From the NCBI RefSeq assembly GCF_010365865.1, contig NZ_CP048020.1:1736001-1800000 (forward strand): a DNA stretch of 64,000 nucleotides, in the 5' to 3' direction. The notes beneath the pieces were generated by a model. The model was given only the letters and a program-made list of their open reading frames with translations. It was not told the origin of the DNA and searched no databases. The DNA is from Treponema vincentii. GTDB taxonomy: Bacteria > Spirochaetota > Spirochaetia > Treponematales > Treponemataceae. Both the position numbers and the translations under genes were made by a program. Shown piece by piece: positions 52,454 through 60,891 of this stretch (positions are counted from its first letter, which is position 1; every line of letters begins with the position of its first letter).

Positions 52454-52554
52454 GGGAATAGTATAAAAGATAATAAAAATAAATTCCAGACACAGATCAG
52501 AGATAATTGCACCAGGCCATTTTTTAGCAGCCTCATGAATGAACATTCGTATAC

Positions 52555-52639
52555 GGAACTCGCGTCATCAAAACTATACACGGATGTATAGTTTTGACGA
52601 TGCAACAACAAAGTAGATGCGCCATATATCTTCAAAAGG
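52555..52639 (-). repeat. Truncated palindromic element upstream of the DUF1015 gene
   Basis: In minus sense: terminal repeat CCTTTTGAAGATA (52639-52627), arm GGCGCATCTACTTTGTTG, hairpin TCAAAACTATACA / TGTATAGTTTTGA (52568-52597) and the start of the GCGAGTT hairpin, after which similarity stops. The 3' half is missing. Confidence 0.7.
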
Positions 52640-52661
52640 GAGCTGATGTGATTAGCCTGCC

Positions 52662-53132
52662 CTACCCTTCGGTAATGTCACAAAAAGCGGCGGCGCAGAT
52701 TTCTTGCAAATCTGCAGGGGCAATGCACAGCATGTGCCCCCGTTCCCCGGCACTCACATAGATACGGTCGTACAGCTGTGCGGTTTCATCGATAAACGTA
52801 GGAAAATGCTTTTTCATGCCGAGCGGGGAACAGCCGCCGCGGACATAGCCTGTTGTTTTTTGCAGCGACTCAAGTTTAAGCGGCGTTATCTTTTTACCGG
52901 TTATATTCCGTACCTTTTTCAAACTTACTTCCGAAGGCGCCGGTACGCAAAAAACGAACACTTCATTATCCTCGCTTATCATCACAATCGTTTTAAAGAG
53001 CATATCGGGATCGATGCTTAACTTCCGTGCGGCGGATACCGCATCCAAATGCGCCTCATCCCACGCATACTCGACACTGCTATAGGGAACCCCCGCCGCC
53101 TCCAAAATGCGCATTGCATTCGTCTTTTTCAT
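52662..53132 (-). CDS. ybaK: Cys-tRNA(Pro)/Cys-tRNA(Cys) deacylase, YbaK/EbsC family
   Basis: 156 aa, full family length. YbaK-type trans-editing enzymes hydrolyse mischarged Cys-tRNA(Pro). Conserved LFKTIVMISEDNEVFVFCVP (with the key Lys), LKKVRNITGKKITPL, GYVRGGCSPLGMKK and the C-terminal GERGHMLCIAPADLQEI are visible. No neighbour link beyond shared orientation with DUF1015. Confidence 0.92.
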   Translation of the reverse strand: MKKTNAMRILEAAGVPYSSVEYAWDEAHLDAVSAARKLSIDPDMLFKTIVMISEDNEVFVFCVPAPSEVSLKKVRNITGKKITPLKLESLQKTTGYVRGGCSPLGMKKHFPTFIDETAQLYDRIYVSAGERGHMLCIAPADLQEICAAAFCDITEG

Positions 53133-53204
53133 TATTTAAAGCCTGTCCGTATTAATTCACATTGGCAACTCCGCTTGAACAGCCTCTTCATTTTGCGGGG
53201 ATAT

Positions 53205-53260
53205 TCAATCAACATACCCCGACGCAAGCGTCGGGGTATTAAACTCTCCGCACGAATAAA
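53205..53260 (+). repeat. GC-rich palindromic repeat, second copy
   Basis: Stem TACCCCGACGC-AA-GCGTCGGGGTA (53215-53238). Left flank CAATCAAC and right flank CGCACGAATAA match the lysR copy at 34767. Here it is intergenic, after glgA on the minus strand, and may terminate it. Confidence 0.75.
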
Positions 53261-53283
53261 ATATCTGGTGCGGTTGGCCAATC

Positions 53284-54762
53284 TTAATGCTTATTGAACA
53301 CCTTATTTCCGACAGCCTCTTGATACACGGCAAGATACTGCTTCGCAGAGGTATCCCATGTAAAATCCTTTGCCATACCGCGCTTGCGCATTTTAACGAT
53401 GTGTTCGGGATGCTTAAACCACGCATTTACCGCCCAATTAACGGTATTATAAATACTTTCAGGCGTAAGCAGATTCAGTACAAAACCGGTGCCCTTTCCT
53501 GTTTTTTCGTCATAGTTTTCTACCGTGTCTGCAAGTCCGCCGGTATTGCGTACAATAGGCAATGTTCCATATAGCAGTGAGTACATCTGATTAAGTCCGC
53601 ACGGTTCATATCGCGACGGCATCAAAAAGAAGTCGCTTCCCGCTTCTATTAAATGGCTCAATTTTTCATCGTAACCGACATACACACGGAGGTTCGGCAG
53701 CCGTTTTGAAAGCGCCAACAATTCATCTTCGCACCATCGGTCTCCGGCACCAAGTACAATCAGCTGTAAATTGATATCGCTGCACATCTTAAATGCAGCT
53801 CCGTAAGACGGGCCGAACAATTCCGCAATTCCCTTTTGATCGGTCAATCGTGTTATCATACCGAATACCGGAACCTTTTCATCTTGAGGAAGTCCCATAT
53901 ATTTTTGCAAGGCTTCTTTATTCTTTGCCTTTTTTGCAAGAGAACGGGCGGTATAATTAAAGGGAATATGCTCATCCGTTTTGGGATTCCACACAGAGGT
54001 ATCCACACCGTTTAAAATACCGGTCAATGCTTCCTGACGGAACCGGAGAATACCATCCATCCGAAAACCGTATTCAGCACTCTGTATTTCTTTTGCATAA
54101 GTAGGAGAAACGGTTGTCAGACGATCGGCAGAAAGCAGCCCTGCTTTTAAAAAATTCATTCTGTCCCAGTCCTCAAAACCGGCAGAATAAAAATACACCC
54201 AATCGAGCCCCGTATCCACATAGTTTGCTTTATTATAAATTCCTTGATAGCCGATATTGTGTACGGTAAAAACACTTGCCGTCTCTTTGAAATCGAGATA
54301 CTGAGTGTTAAATTTCAACAGCACGGGAACGAGTGCCGTCTGCCAATCATGTGCATGCATCAGATCGGGAATCCAATGTTGCTTTCTGCATATCTGGAAG
54401 GCTGCATGGCTCAATATTGAAAACCTCTTGGGATTGTCGTTAAAGTCAGGTTCAAATGCGGAACCATACAACCCGTCGCGGCCGAAACTTTCTTCATGAT
54501 CGATAAAATATACCGGTATATCGGAATCCGGAAGCGTCGATTCAAAAACTTCCGTCCAATACTCTCTACTGCCGATAGTAACGCCCATTGCTCCGGGAAT
54601 AGGCGTTAAATTTTTTTTATCAATTCTATAATAACGCGGCATAACAATTCTTACATCATGCCCAAGTTTTTTTAAAGCGTAGGATAAGGCGGAAACAACA
54701 TCCGCTAAGCCGCCTGTTTTTGCAAACGGCACCGCTTCACTGGTTATCATTAATATTCGCAC
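53284..54762 (-). CDS. glgA: Glycogen synthase (ADP-glucose type)
   Basis: 492 aa. GlgA elongates alpha-1,4-glucan from ADP-glucose. N-terminal VRILMITSEAVPFAKTGGLA holds the KxGGL substrate loop; GT5 continues through HAHDWQTALVP, FTVHNIGYQG and the C-terminal FLMPSRYEPCGLNQMYSLLY with the catalytic Glu. GTG start at 54762 with AGGGAGG immediately upstream; an ATG six codons earlier lies in the SD. No other glg genes here. Confidence 0.95.
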   Translation of the reverse strand: MRILMITSEAVPFAKTGGLADVVSALSYALKKLGHDVRIVMPRYYRIDKKNLTPIPGAMGVTIGSREYWTEVFESTLPDSDIPVYFIDHEESFGRDGLYGSAFEPDFNDNPKRFSILSHAAFQICRKQHWIPDLMHAHDWQTALVPVLLKFNTQYLDFKETASVFTVHNIGYQGIYNKANYVDTGLDWVYFYSAGFEDWDRMNFLKAGLLSADRLTTVSPTYAKEIQSAEYGFRMDGILRFRQEALTGILNGVDTSVWNPKTDEHIPFNYTARSLAKKAKNKEALQKYMGLPQDEKVPVFGMITRLTDQKGIAELFGPSYGAAFKMCSDINLQLIVLGAGDRWCEDELLALSKRLPNLRVYVGYDEKLSHLIEAGSDFFLMPSRYEPCGLNQMYSLLYGTLPIVRNTGGLADTVENYDEKTGKGTGFVLNLLTPESIYNTVNWAVNAWFKHPEHIVKMRKRGMAKDFTWDTSAKQYLAVYQEAVGNKVFNKH

Positions 54763-54851
54763 AGTAATACCTCCCTTCAAAAATTATAACACGGGTAATG
54801 GAATTATAAAAGAGAAAAATAGAGTATCAAACCGGCGGCTGTGCAAAGCAT

Positions 54852-55565
54852 TTACTGTAGCTGCGTCTCTATCGTACCGACCGTACACAGCAGCTCAATG
54901 AGCGGAATACGGATCGAAGCGCGGGATGTCTTTTCCGTCTTCGTCTGTACGGTAACCGTTCCGACAGGACTGATGCGCGCCGTTTGTATCTTATACGGAA
55001 CATCGACGATTAACGTAAATTCGGCGCTATGGAGTTCGGTTGCGATCTTTTTTCCGTAAGCGGCGCCGATCAGTTCTTCGTATTCCGCAGGCGGTATGGC
55101 ATCGCCGGTAAACAGCGGCGCCATCAGCATATCGATAAAATCCCGACTTTCCTGCGGTAATATCTTCAAAAACGATGCGATATTTTCGGGCGAAATACGC
55201 AATACTGTTTTCCGCCCTTTTTTATCATAACCGATAATATCCTTGAGCAGTCCATGATTATACGGAACGGCACATACAAGGCGCAATCCCAGAACCCCTT
55301 TCAGCGTAATATCTTGAACGCTGATGCCTTCTTTTGTAAACGCTTCTTTCAGCTCTTGAACATTAAATACGGATTGCCCGTCAGCATGTTCACTCTTCTG
55401 TTTCAGCAAATGCGTAATATTTTTTTCTAACAAACTGCTCGGTATAAATTCCGCGGTAAGGTCGTAATTCGTATTATCCCGTATAACGATATGGGCAGAA
55501 GAAGAACATGCCGCCGTAATACAAACCACAACACAGCATACTAATATACGATATACTATTTTCAT
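54852..55565 (-). CDS. Lipoprotein of unknown function
   Basis: 237 aa from ATG 55565 with AGGAG 8 nt upstream (an open frame extends further but into the palindrome). Lipobox ITAACS (Cys about residue 20). The rest is an alpha/beta domain with no recognised family (FIPSSLLEKNITHLLKQKSE, EYEELIGAAYGKKIATELHS). It follows the NlpC/P60 gene by 73 nt and may be co-transcribed. Confidence 0.78.
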   Translation of the reverse strand: MKIVYRILVCCVVVCITAACSSSAHIVIRDNTNYDLTAEFIPSSLLEKNITHLLKQKSEHADGQSVFNVQELKEAFTKEGISVQDITLKGVLGLRLVCAVPYNHGLLKDIIGYDKKGRKTVLRISPENIASFLKILPQESRDFIDMLMAPLFTGDAIPPAEYEELIGAAYGKKIATELHSAEFTLIVDVPYKIQTARISPVGTVTVQTKTEKTSRASIRIPLIELLCTVGTIETQLQ

Positions 55566-55597
55566 AGCAAAATCTCCTCTTAATTTTTTCCAACAGA

Positions 55598-55663
55598 CGT
55601 GCAAACGCATCAGGTACTCACTTATTCTGCAGGGCTCGCTACAAATAGTCTGATGCGTTGGCA
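55598..55663. repeat. Inverted repeat at the end of the NlpC/P60 gene
   Basis: GTGCAAACGCATCA (55598-55611) pairs with TGATGCGTTGGCAC (55650-55663), one mismatch. The left arm sequence with CGTGCAAACGCATCA is also found at 33147. The right arm encodes the final residues of the NlpC/P60 protein. Confidence 0.55.
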
Positions 55664-56214
55664 CGGATATCAGGATGAACAGGGCAATTTTCGGTTGTGC
55701 GCGAAAAAAACGGAATGGTCGATTCGGCAAAGAAAATTTCTTCCGGTTTCATAATACTGCCCGCAAAACGATACGTTTTTTTCCAATACGATTCTTGAAT
55801 GCTCGAAATAATAACCCCGGTACGCGGCCCGTCCGATGCCGAATGAATAAATTTTCCTGCACCGATATAAATACCGACATGGGAAATACCGCCTGCGGTA
55901 TTAAAGAAAAGCAAATCGCCCGGCTGAATTTCTTCGTCCGTTATCCTTTTTGCATATTCGGCAATCGCATCCGAGCGCCGCGGCATCTGTAATTTCAGAA
56001 TCTCCGATCCGTTACGGTAGACAAACCCCGAACAGTCCATACCTTTAGGAGAATGTCCCGCATAACGGTAGGGCGTCCCAAGATAGCGCAATGCATTATT
56101 AACAAACGCAATCCGTTGGGAATCTTTCGGAGAGGGTACTCCAAAAAGGGAATATGCCGCCGTCAATATAAGAAATAAATAGAAAAAAAGGACTCGTGTA
56201 TCTTTTAAAATCAT
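55639..56214 (-). CDS. NlpC/P60-family cell-wall peptidase
   Basis: 191 aa with N-terminal signal (LFFYLFLILTAAYSLFG). Catalytic Cys in KGMDCSGFVYRN, first His in ISHVGIYIGAGKFIHSAS, with the second polar/His residue at FIHSAS: a complete NlpC/P60 endopeptidase site that hydrolyses peptide cross-links. The last ~9 residues (RANASDYL) are encoded by one arm of a palindrome, suggesting replacement of the original 3' end. Confidence 0.9.
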   Translation of the reverse strand: MILKDTRVLFFYLFLILTAAYSLFGVPSPKDSQRIAFVNNALRYLGTPYRYAGHSPKGMDCSGFVYRNGSEILKLQMPRRSDAIAEYAKRITDEEIQPGDLLFFNTAGGISHVGIYIGAGKFIHSASDGPRTGVIISSIQESYWKKTYRFAGSIMKPEEIFFAESTIPFFSRTTENCPVHPDIRANASDYL

Positions 56215-56298
56215 GTAAAATAGTTATACTAAAAATAAGAAAAAATTGCAATTTTGAAAGTAAAACAAAAAATTGTATTTACAAAGGAGCATATTGAT

Positions 56299-58041
56299 AT
56301 GAACAAAATGTCAAAAAGGCCATGGGAATTCCTTGATGCATGGCGCGGGAAAAAGTTTACCGGAGAATGGCCGACATTACCGGAGATGTTTGAAATTACT
56401 GCCGAGCGTTTTCCGAATAGAAACTGTTTAACCGTCTTTGAACCGGATCGGATCACTCTCACCTATCGTGAAACGCTTACAGCAATTAAAAAATTAGCGG
56501 GCTGGTTTGTCGCTCATGGTGTAAAAAGAGGAACGCATATCGCCGTCTCCGGCAAAAATTCTTCCGAATGGGCAATCGTCTATTTAAGTGCGCTGTATGC
56601 CGGCGGTATTATTATCCCGATTGACTACGGTTTACATGATTATGAAATTGAATCGCTTTTAAAAACGGCAAAACCGCTTTTTTTCTTTGTCGATGAAGAA
56701 AAATATGATCATTTTTTTGAAGCAGCAAAATCTCAGACATTCATAGGCGAAGTGTATTCTTTAAACAGCAATCTTGCCGATCGCTATGTATATAATTTGG
56801 AAGCAGAACCGCTCGCAGCCTGTTTTCCACTACGCGAAACGGATACGGCAGCAATTCTGTTTACCTCCGGTACAATGGGTAATCCCAAAGGTGTTATGCT
56901 ATCTCACCGGAATATCGTCTCAGACTGTTACATTGCCCAATCGCACTTAACGATATTTGAAACCGATGTTTTTTATGCACTATTGCCAATCCACCACTCC
57001 TATACTATGGTTGCCGTCTTTATCGAAGCGATCTCCGTCGGCGCAGAAATCGTATTCGGAAAATCCTTAGTAGTATCCCGTATGCTGCGTGAATTGAAAG
57101 AAGGGAAAATTACCATGCTCCTCGGCGTACCGCTGCTCTTTAACAAGCTGCTCGCCGGTATTATGAAAGGAGTGCGCAGCAAAGGCGTATTAGTATACGG
57201 CATCATCCGGTTTCTGATGGGTGTTTCGTATCTTGTTAAAAAGACAACAGGGAAAAATATCGGTAAAAAGCTCTTTAAAAGCGTATTGGAAAAGGCAAAT
57301 CTCACAACGCTTAGGATCGCGATTTCAGGCGGGGAGCCGCTTTCAAAAGAAGTGTTCAGAGCATACAATGAGTTCGGTATCGATTTTGTGCAAGGGTACG
57401 GACTGACTGAAACATCGCCGATTATCGCGTTGAATCCGAAAGAACACTTTAAGATTGAAAGCGTCGGCAGTTATTTCCACCCCTACATGGAAATGAAAAT
57501 CCTTGATCCTGATGAAAACGGCCGTGGGGAAATCTGTGCAAGAGGTCCGATGATCATGCAGGGCTATTACAATATGCCGGAAGAAACCGCACAAGTGCTA
57601 TCGGCAGACGGGTGGTTCCGCACCGGTGATATAGGCTGGCTTGACGATGAAAAATATCTGTATCTCTGTGGACGCGCAAAGAACCTCATCGTTACCTCCG
57701 GCGGCAAGAATGTATACCCCGAAGAAATAGAAAATGCCTTCCAGATGTATTACAACGATATCGAGCAAATCACCGTAATGGGATACCACCCTGCAGACGA
57801 TTTGACAAGCGAGGAAATTGAAGTATTGGTATATCCCGCCGATGAGCTGTATAAAACATTGAATCTTGACAGGGGAACCCCTGCAGGCGACAGTGCTGTT
57901 TATAAAAGAATAGAAGCGATTGTCGAAATCGTGAACAAGGAACTGCTACCCTATCAGCGGATAACAAAAACCACGCTTTTGGATAAACCGCTCGAAATGA
58001 CCACAACCAAGAAGGTTAAACGGTATAACGGGCATCTCTAA
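56299..58041 (+). CDS. AMP-dependent acyl-CoA synthetase/ligase
   Basis: 580 aa from ATG 56299 (AAGGAG upstream). Adenylate-forming family: P-loop ILFTSGTMGNPKGVMLSHRN, QGYGLTETSPI, TGDIGWLDDEKYLYL and RAKNLIVTSGGKNVYPEEIE with the catalytic C-terminal region (TKKVKR Lys). Activates a fatty acid as acyl-AMP then acyl-CoA (or acyl-ACP). Chain length cannot be told. Divergent from the NlpC gene. Confidence 0.93.
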   Translation: MNKMSKRPWEFLDAWRGKKFTGEWPTLPEMFEITAERFPNRNCLTVFEPDRITLTYRETLTAIKKLAGWFVAHGVKRGTHIAVSGKNSSEWAIVYLSALYAGGIIIPIDYGLHDYEIESLLKTAKPLFFFVDEEKYDHFFEAAKSQTFIGEVYSLNSNLADRYVYNLEAEPLAACFPLRETDTAAILFTSGTMGNPKGVMLSHRNIVSDCYIAQSHLTIFETDVFYALLPIHHSYTMVAVFIEAISVGAEIVFGKSLVVSRMLRELKEGKITMLLGVPLLFNKLLAGIMKGVRSKGVLVYGIIRFLMGVSYLVKKTTGKNIGKKLFKSVLEKANLTTLRIAISGGEPLSKEVFRAYNEFGIDFVQGYGLTETSPIIALNPKEHFKIESVGSYFHPYMEMKILDPDENGRGEICARGPMIMQGYYNMPEETAQVLSADGWFRTGDIGWLDDEKYLYLCGRAKNLIVTSGGKNVYPEEIENAFQMYYNDIEQITVMGYHPADDLTSEEIEVLVYPADELYKTLNLDRGTPAGDSAVYKRIEAIVEIVNKELLPYQRITKTTLLDKPLEMTTTKKVKRYNGHL

Positions 58042-58084
58042 AGAACGACAACGGAGACGATGAATATGGGGATCAACCAACAAT

Positions 58085-58172
58085 CTTTTGAAAATATGCA
58101 CGCCGTTTACTTTACGGCGTTGCTGCGCACGAATAAATGCTCAACGTAAAACAAGTACGTCTCCGCTTTATT
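58085..58172 (+). repeat. Truncated palindromic element before pbpC
   Basis: Left terminal repeat CTTTTGAAAATA (58085-58096), a GCCGT...ACGGC hairpin, CGTTGCTGCGCAC and TGCTCAACGTA, following the order of the left half of the element at 18956. No right end found; sequence continues into pbpC. Confidence 0.65.
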
Positions 58173-58173
58173 A

Positions 58174-60687
58174 ATGAACTACCGGTTGTTAAGCAATAAA
58201 CATAGTAACGCGCACATATTATCAAAAAGACAGCTGCTATGCAGTGTAGGGGCAATATGCCTTGTACTCTGTATTAGCAGCTGGATTTCACTCTTTTTGC
58301 CGTTCCCAGAACTGGACGCTTTTATGCAGCGGGATTGGAGCACCCGCATCTATGACCGAGGCGGTAACCTTATTCAAATCCTTGCGCTTGGGGACGGTAT
58401 ACGGCGTGAGTTTACAGCGTATGAAGCGATACCGCCCGATGCTGTCCGAATTTTTCTCGCTGCGGAAGACAAGGATTTTTTCTCCCACCGCGGCATCGAT
58501 ATTGCCGCTATTGCACGGGCGGCTTATCAAAATATCAGCAGCGGGAAACGGGTCAGCGGTGCATCTACCATTACGATGCAGCTGGCACGCCTCATCGTTC
58601 CGGCAAAAGAGCGCACGTTCTTTGCAAAACTCCGCGAGGCGCGGAATGCACTCCGAATTGAACGGAGGCTGTCTAAACAGGCCATTCTTGAGCTCTATCT
58701 CAACAGTATCCCGTTCGGATTCCAAACCGAAGGCCTTACGTCGGCAGCTAGGAATTTTTTTGCTCTGCCGCTTTCGGAACTGACTACGGAACAGCTCTGC
58801 TGCCTCGCGGTTATTCCCCGCCGTCCTACCGGTTACAATCCCCTTGAACACCCGGAGGCCTGTGCCGAAAAAGCGACGGCACTCTACCGATCCGTATTTA
58901 TACAAGGAAACGAAACGCAAAACGGACGACAGGGTACACAGCTTGAAGGTCGGCTGCTGCAAACTGCCCGTACTGCGCGCCGCTTCGAATACCCTTTTGG
59001 AATGCCCCATTACATCGAATACCTTGTGCGACGATACAAGGCAGGTGATTTGCAGAGGATCAACCAAACACAGGAGATACGACGGCCTGTATCGGAAATC
59101 CTTGAAACCACACCCCGATCATTACCGCCTGACTGGTATCTAACCGCCGACAACACATTATCAGCCCAAGCAGAATTTTTGCTGCAAGTTCAGCTGAAAA
59201 ACAACCCTCAAGCACGCGTACGCAACGGCGCGGTTCTCGTTATCGAAAATGCAACCGGGAACATTCTTGCGTGGGTAGGCTCAAATTCTTATTTTGATGA
59301 TGAAAACAACGGAAAAATCGACGGTGTTACCGCGTTGAATCAGAGCGGAAGCAGTTCCAAGCCGTTTTTATATGCGCTTGCATTGGAACACGGGTGGAAG
59401 CCATCAGATGTATTGCCGGATATTCCAATGCGGTTCGGGAAAGAGGAGGCATACATCCCGCGTAACTTTAATAACCGGTTTAACGGTCCCGTTCGATTAC
59501 GGATTGCGCTCGCCTCCAGCCTCAATATCCCCGCCGTCTATCTTCTAAACGAACTCGGAACCGAAAACTATCTGCACACGTTAGAGGCGCTCGGCTTTCA
59601 GTCTATCGATACAGCGGGCGCAGAGGCAGGGTTGTCGTTGGCGCTTGGTAGCATGCCGGTGTCTCTCTACGAGCTGGTACGCGCGTTCAGCGTTTTTCCT
59701 CGTGACGGTATACTCATTCCGCTGCACTCGTTTACGGATGGAAGCACTGCTGACGGATTTTCCGAGCCGAAACAGGTTTTCAACGCTGATACCGCACGGC
59801 TCATCTGCTCAATTCTTTCCGATTCTGCTGCGAGGGCGAAGGGTTTCGGTTTTTCTTCTACCTTTAAAACACCATTCCCTTCCATTTTTAAAACAGGTAC
59901 GGCAAACCAATTCCAAAGCCTTATTGCCCTCGCCTCATCATCGGCCTTTACCGTCGGCGTCTGGATGGGAAATTTTGCAGGCAACACCGTAATAGGAAAA
60001 ACAGGAAGTTCTGCCCCTGCCGCAATCGCGCATAACTTACTTATCCGGCTGCACCGCCAACCCTTAGCGGACGGCACTGCGGTACCGGCAAAAAACTTTA
60101 TGGAACCGGAGCACTGGTACCGCGGATCCGTTTGTGCTCTTTCAGGGATGCCCGCCGGTTCCGCATGCCACAACACCGTGCAAGAATATCTACCCGCATT
60201 CGCCGTATTCAATAAATATGACAGGCAGAATGAACACAACGCCGGACACAATAACTACCAGTTCGATACATCCGACCGATATGGTACATATAAACAGGAA
60301 AACGGCGAATGTGAACAAGAAGGTAACGAATGCACATGGCACAGGACACAAAATGGGCATACGATTACCGTATATCCCGAAAAGTACCGGCGCTGGTTTG
60401 CGAACATCATGCGGCATGGCACAATCGGACAACTGAATAATGCATTAACCATTATCCGCCCTGCAGACGGCAGCCATTTTTTCAGTGATCATCGTTACCT
60501 CCGTACCGGCGTCCCAATCGAAATTATCGGCGGTGCGGAAGATACCATACAAGCTATCTACGATGACCACGCTCCGATTACTCTAAACCGGCCGTTTTTA
60601 GGTGCCCTCCCACTGGAAAAGGGTGACCACCGGCTCCTCATTCGCTGCGGTGATGAAGAGGTAGCGGCTGTATTCACCGTTGAATAA
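58174..60687 (+). CDS. pbpC: Penicillin-binding protein 1C
   Basis: 837 aa. One TM anchor (LLCSVGAICLVLCISSWISL). GT51 glycosyltransferase domain with catalytic EDKDFFSHRGID and QLARLIV; transpeptidase with SSSKPF (SxxK), SSLN and KTGT (FKTGTANQF). The C-terminal ~90 residues are the BiPBP_C beta domain (IIRPADGSHFF...). PbpC makes peptidoglycan and is typically partnered with periplasmic alpha-2-macroglobulin, encoded in this window at 26466. Start lies right after the truncated repeat at 58085. Confidence 0.94.
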   Translation: MNYRLLSNKHSNAHILSKRQLLCSVGAICLVLCISSWISLFLPFPELDAFMQRDWSTRIYDRGGNLIQILALGDGIRREFTAYEAIPPDAVRIFLAAEDKDFFSHRGIDIAAIARAAYQNISSGKRVSGASTITMQLARLIVPAKERTFFAKLREARNALRIERRLSKQAILELYLNSIPFGFQTEGLTSAARNFFALPLSELTTEQLCCLAVIPRRPTGYNPLEHPEACAEKATALYRSVFIQGNETQNGRQGTQLEGRLLQTARTARRFEYPFGMPHYIEYLVRRYKAGDLQRINQTQEIRRPVSEILETTPRSLPPDWYLTADNTLSAQAEFLLQVQLKNNPQARVRNGAVLVIENATGNILAWVGSNSYFDDENNGKIDGVTALNQSGSSSKPFLYALALEHGWKPSDVLPDIPMRFGKEEAYIPRNFNNRFNGPVRLRIALASSLNIPAVYLLNELGTENYLHTLEALGFQSIDTAGAEAGLSLALGSMPVSLYELVRAFSVFPRDGILIPLHSFTDGSTADGFSEPKQVFNADTARLICSILSDSAARAKGFGFSSTFKTPFPSIFKTGTANQFQSLIALASSSAFTVGVWMGNFAGNTVIGKTGSSAPAAIAHNLLIRLHRQPLADGTAVPAKNFMEPEHWYRGSVCALSGMPAGSACHNTVQEYLPAFAVFNKYDRQNEHNAGHNNYQFDTSDRYGTYKQENGECEQEGNECTWHRTQNGHTITVYPEKYRRWFANIMRHGTIGQLNNALTIIRPADGSHFFSDHRYLRTGVPIEIIGGAEDTIQAIYDDHAPITLNRPFLGALPLEKGDHRLLIRCGDEEVAAVFTVE

Positions 60688-60703
60688 GTGTGTTTCAAAA
60701 AAA

Positions 60704-60726
60704 AAGACACTCGAAATGAGTGTCTT
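60704..60726 (-). terminator. Terminator of tRNA-Met
   Basis: Stem AAGACACTC/GAGTGTCTT; on the minus strand followed by a long T run, 10 nt after the tRNA 3' end. Confidence 0.75.
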
Positions 60727-60736
60727 GTAAAAGAGG

Positions 60737-60809
60737 TAGCGGCAATAGGGCTTGAACCTATGACCTAACGGATATGAGCCGTTTGCTCTACCAACTGAGC
60801 TATACCGCC
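60737..60809 (-). tRNA. tRNA-Met (anticodon CAT)
   Basis: 73-nt cloverleaf on the minus strand: acceptor GGCGGTA/TGCCGCT (first pair G-U), D stem GCTC/GAGC, anticodon stem AACGG/CCGTT with loop CTCATAT (anticodon CAT), T stem ATAGG/CCTAT. No CCA encoded. Most likely elongator Met; a lysidine-type tRNA-Ile2 also has CAT and cannot be excluded by eye. Confidence 0.9.
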
Positions 60810-60891
60810 GTAAAAATACTCAAAGAATATAGCGTAAAATGAAATCTTTGTCAATAATTACCCTGAAAATTGAAAACTGGTGGCTGTAACC

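Noticed and set aside
58288-59067. 259-codon minus-strand ORF inside pbpC
   Set aside because: Shadow of a gene with complete catalytic motifs on the plus strand.
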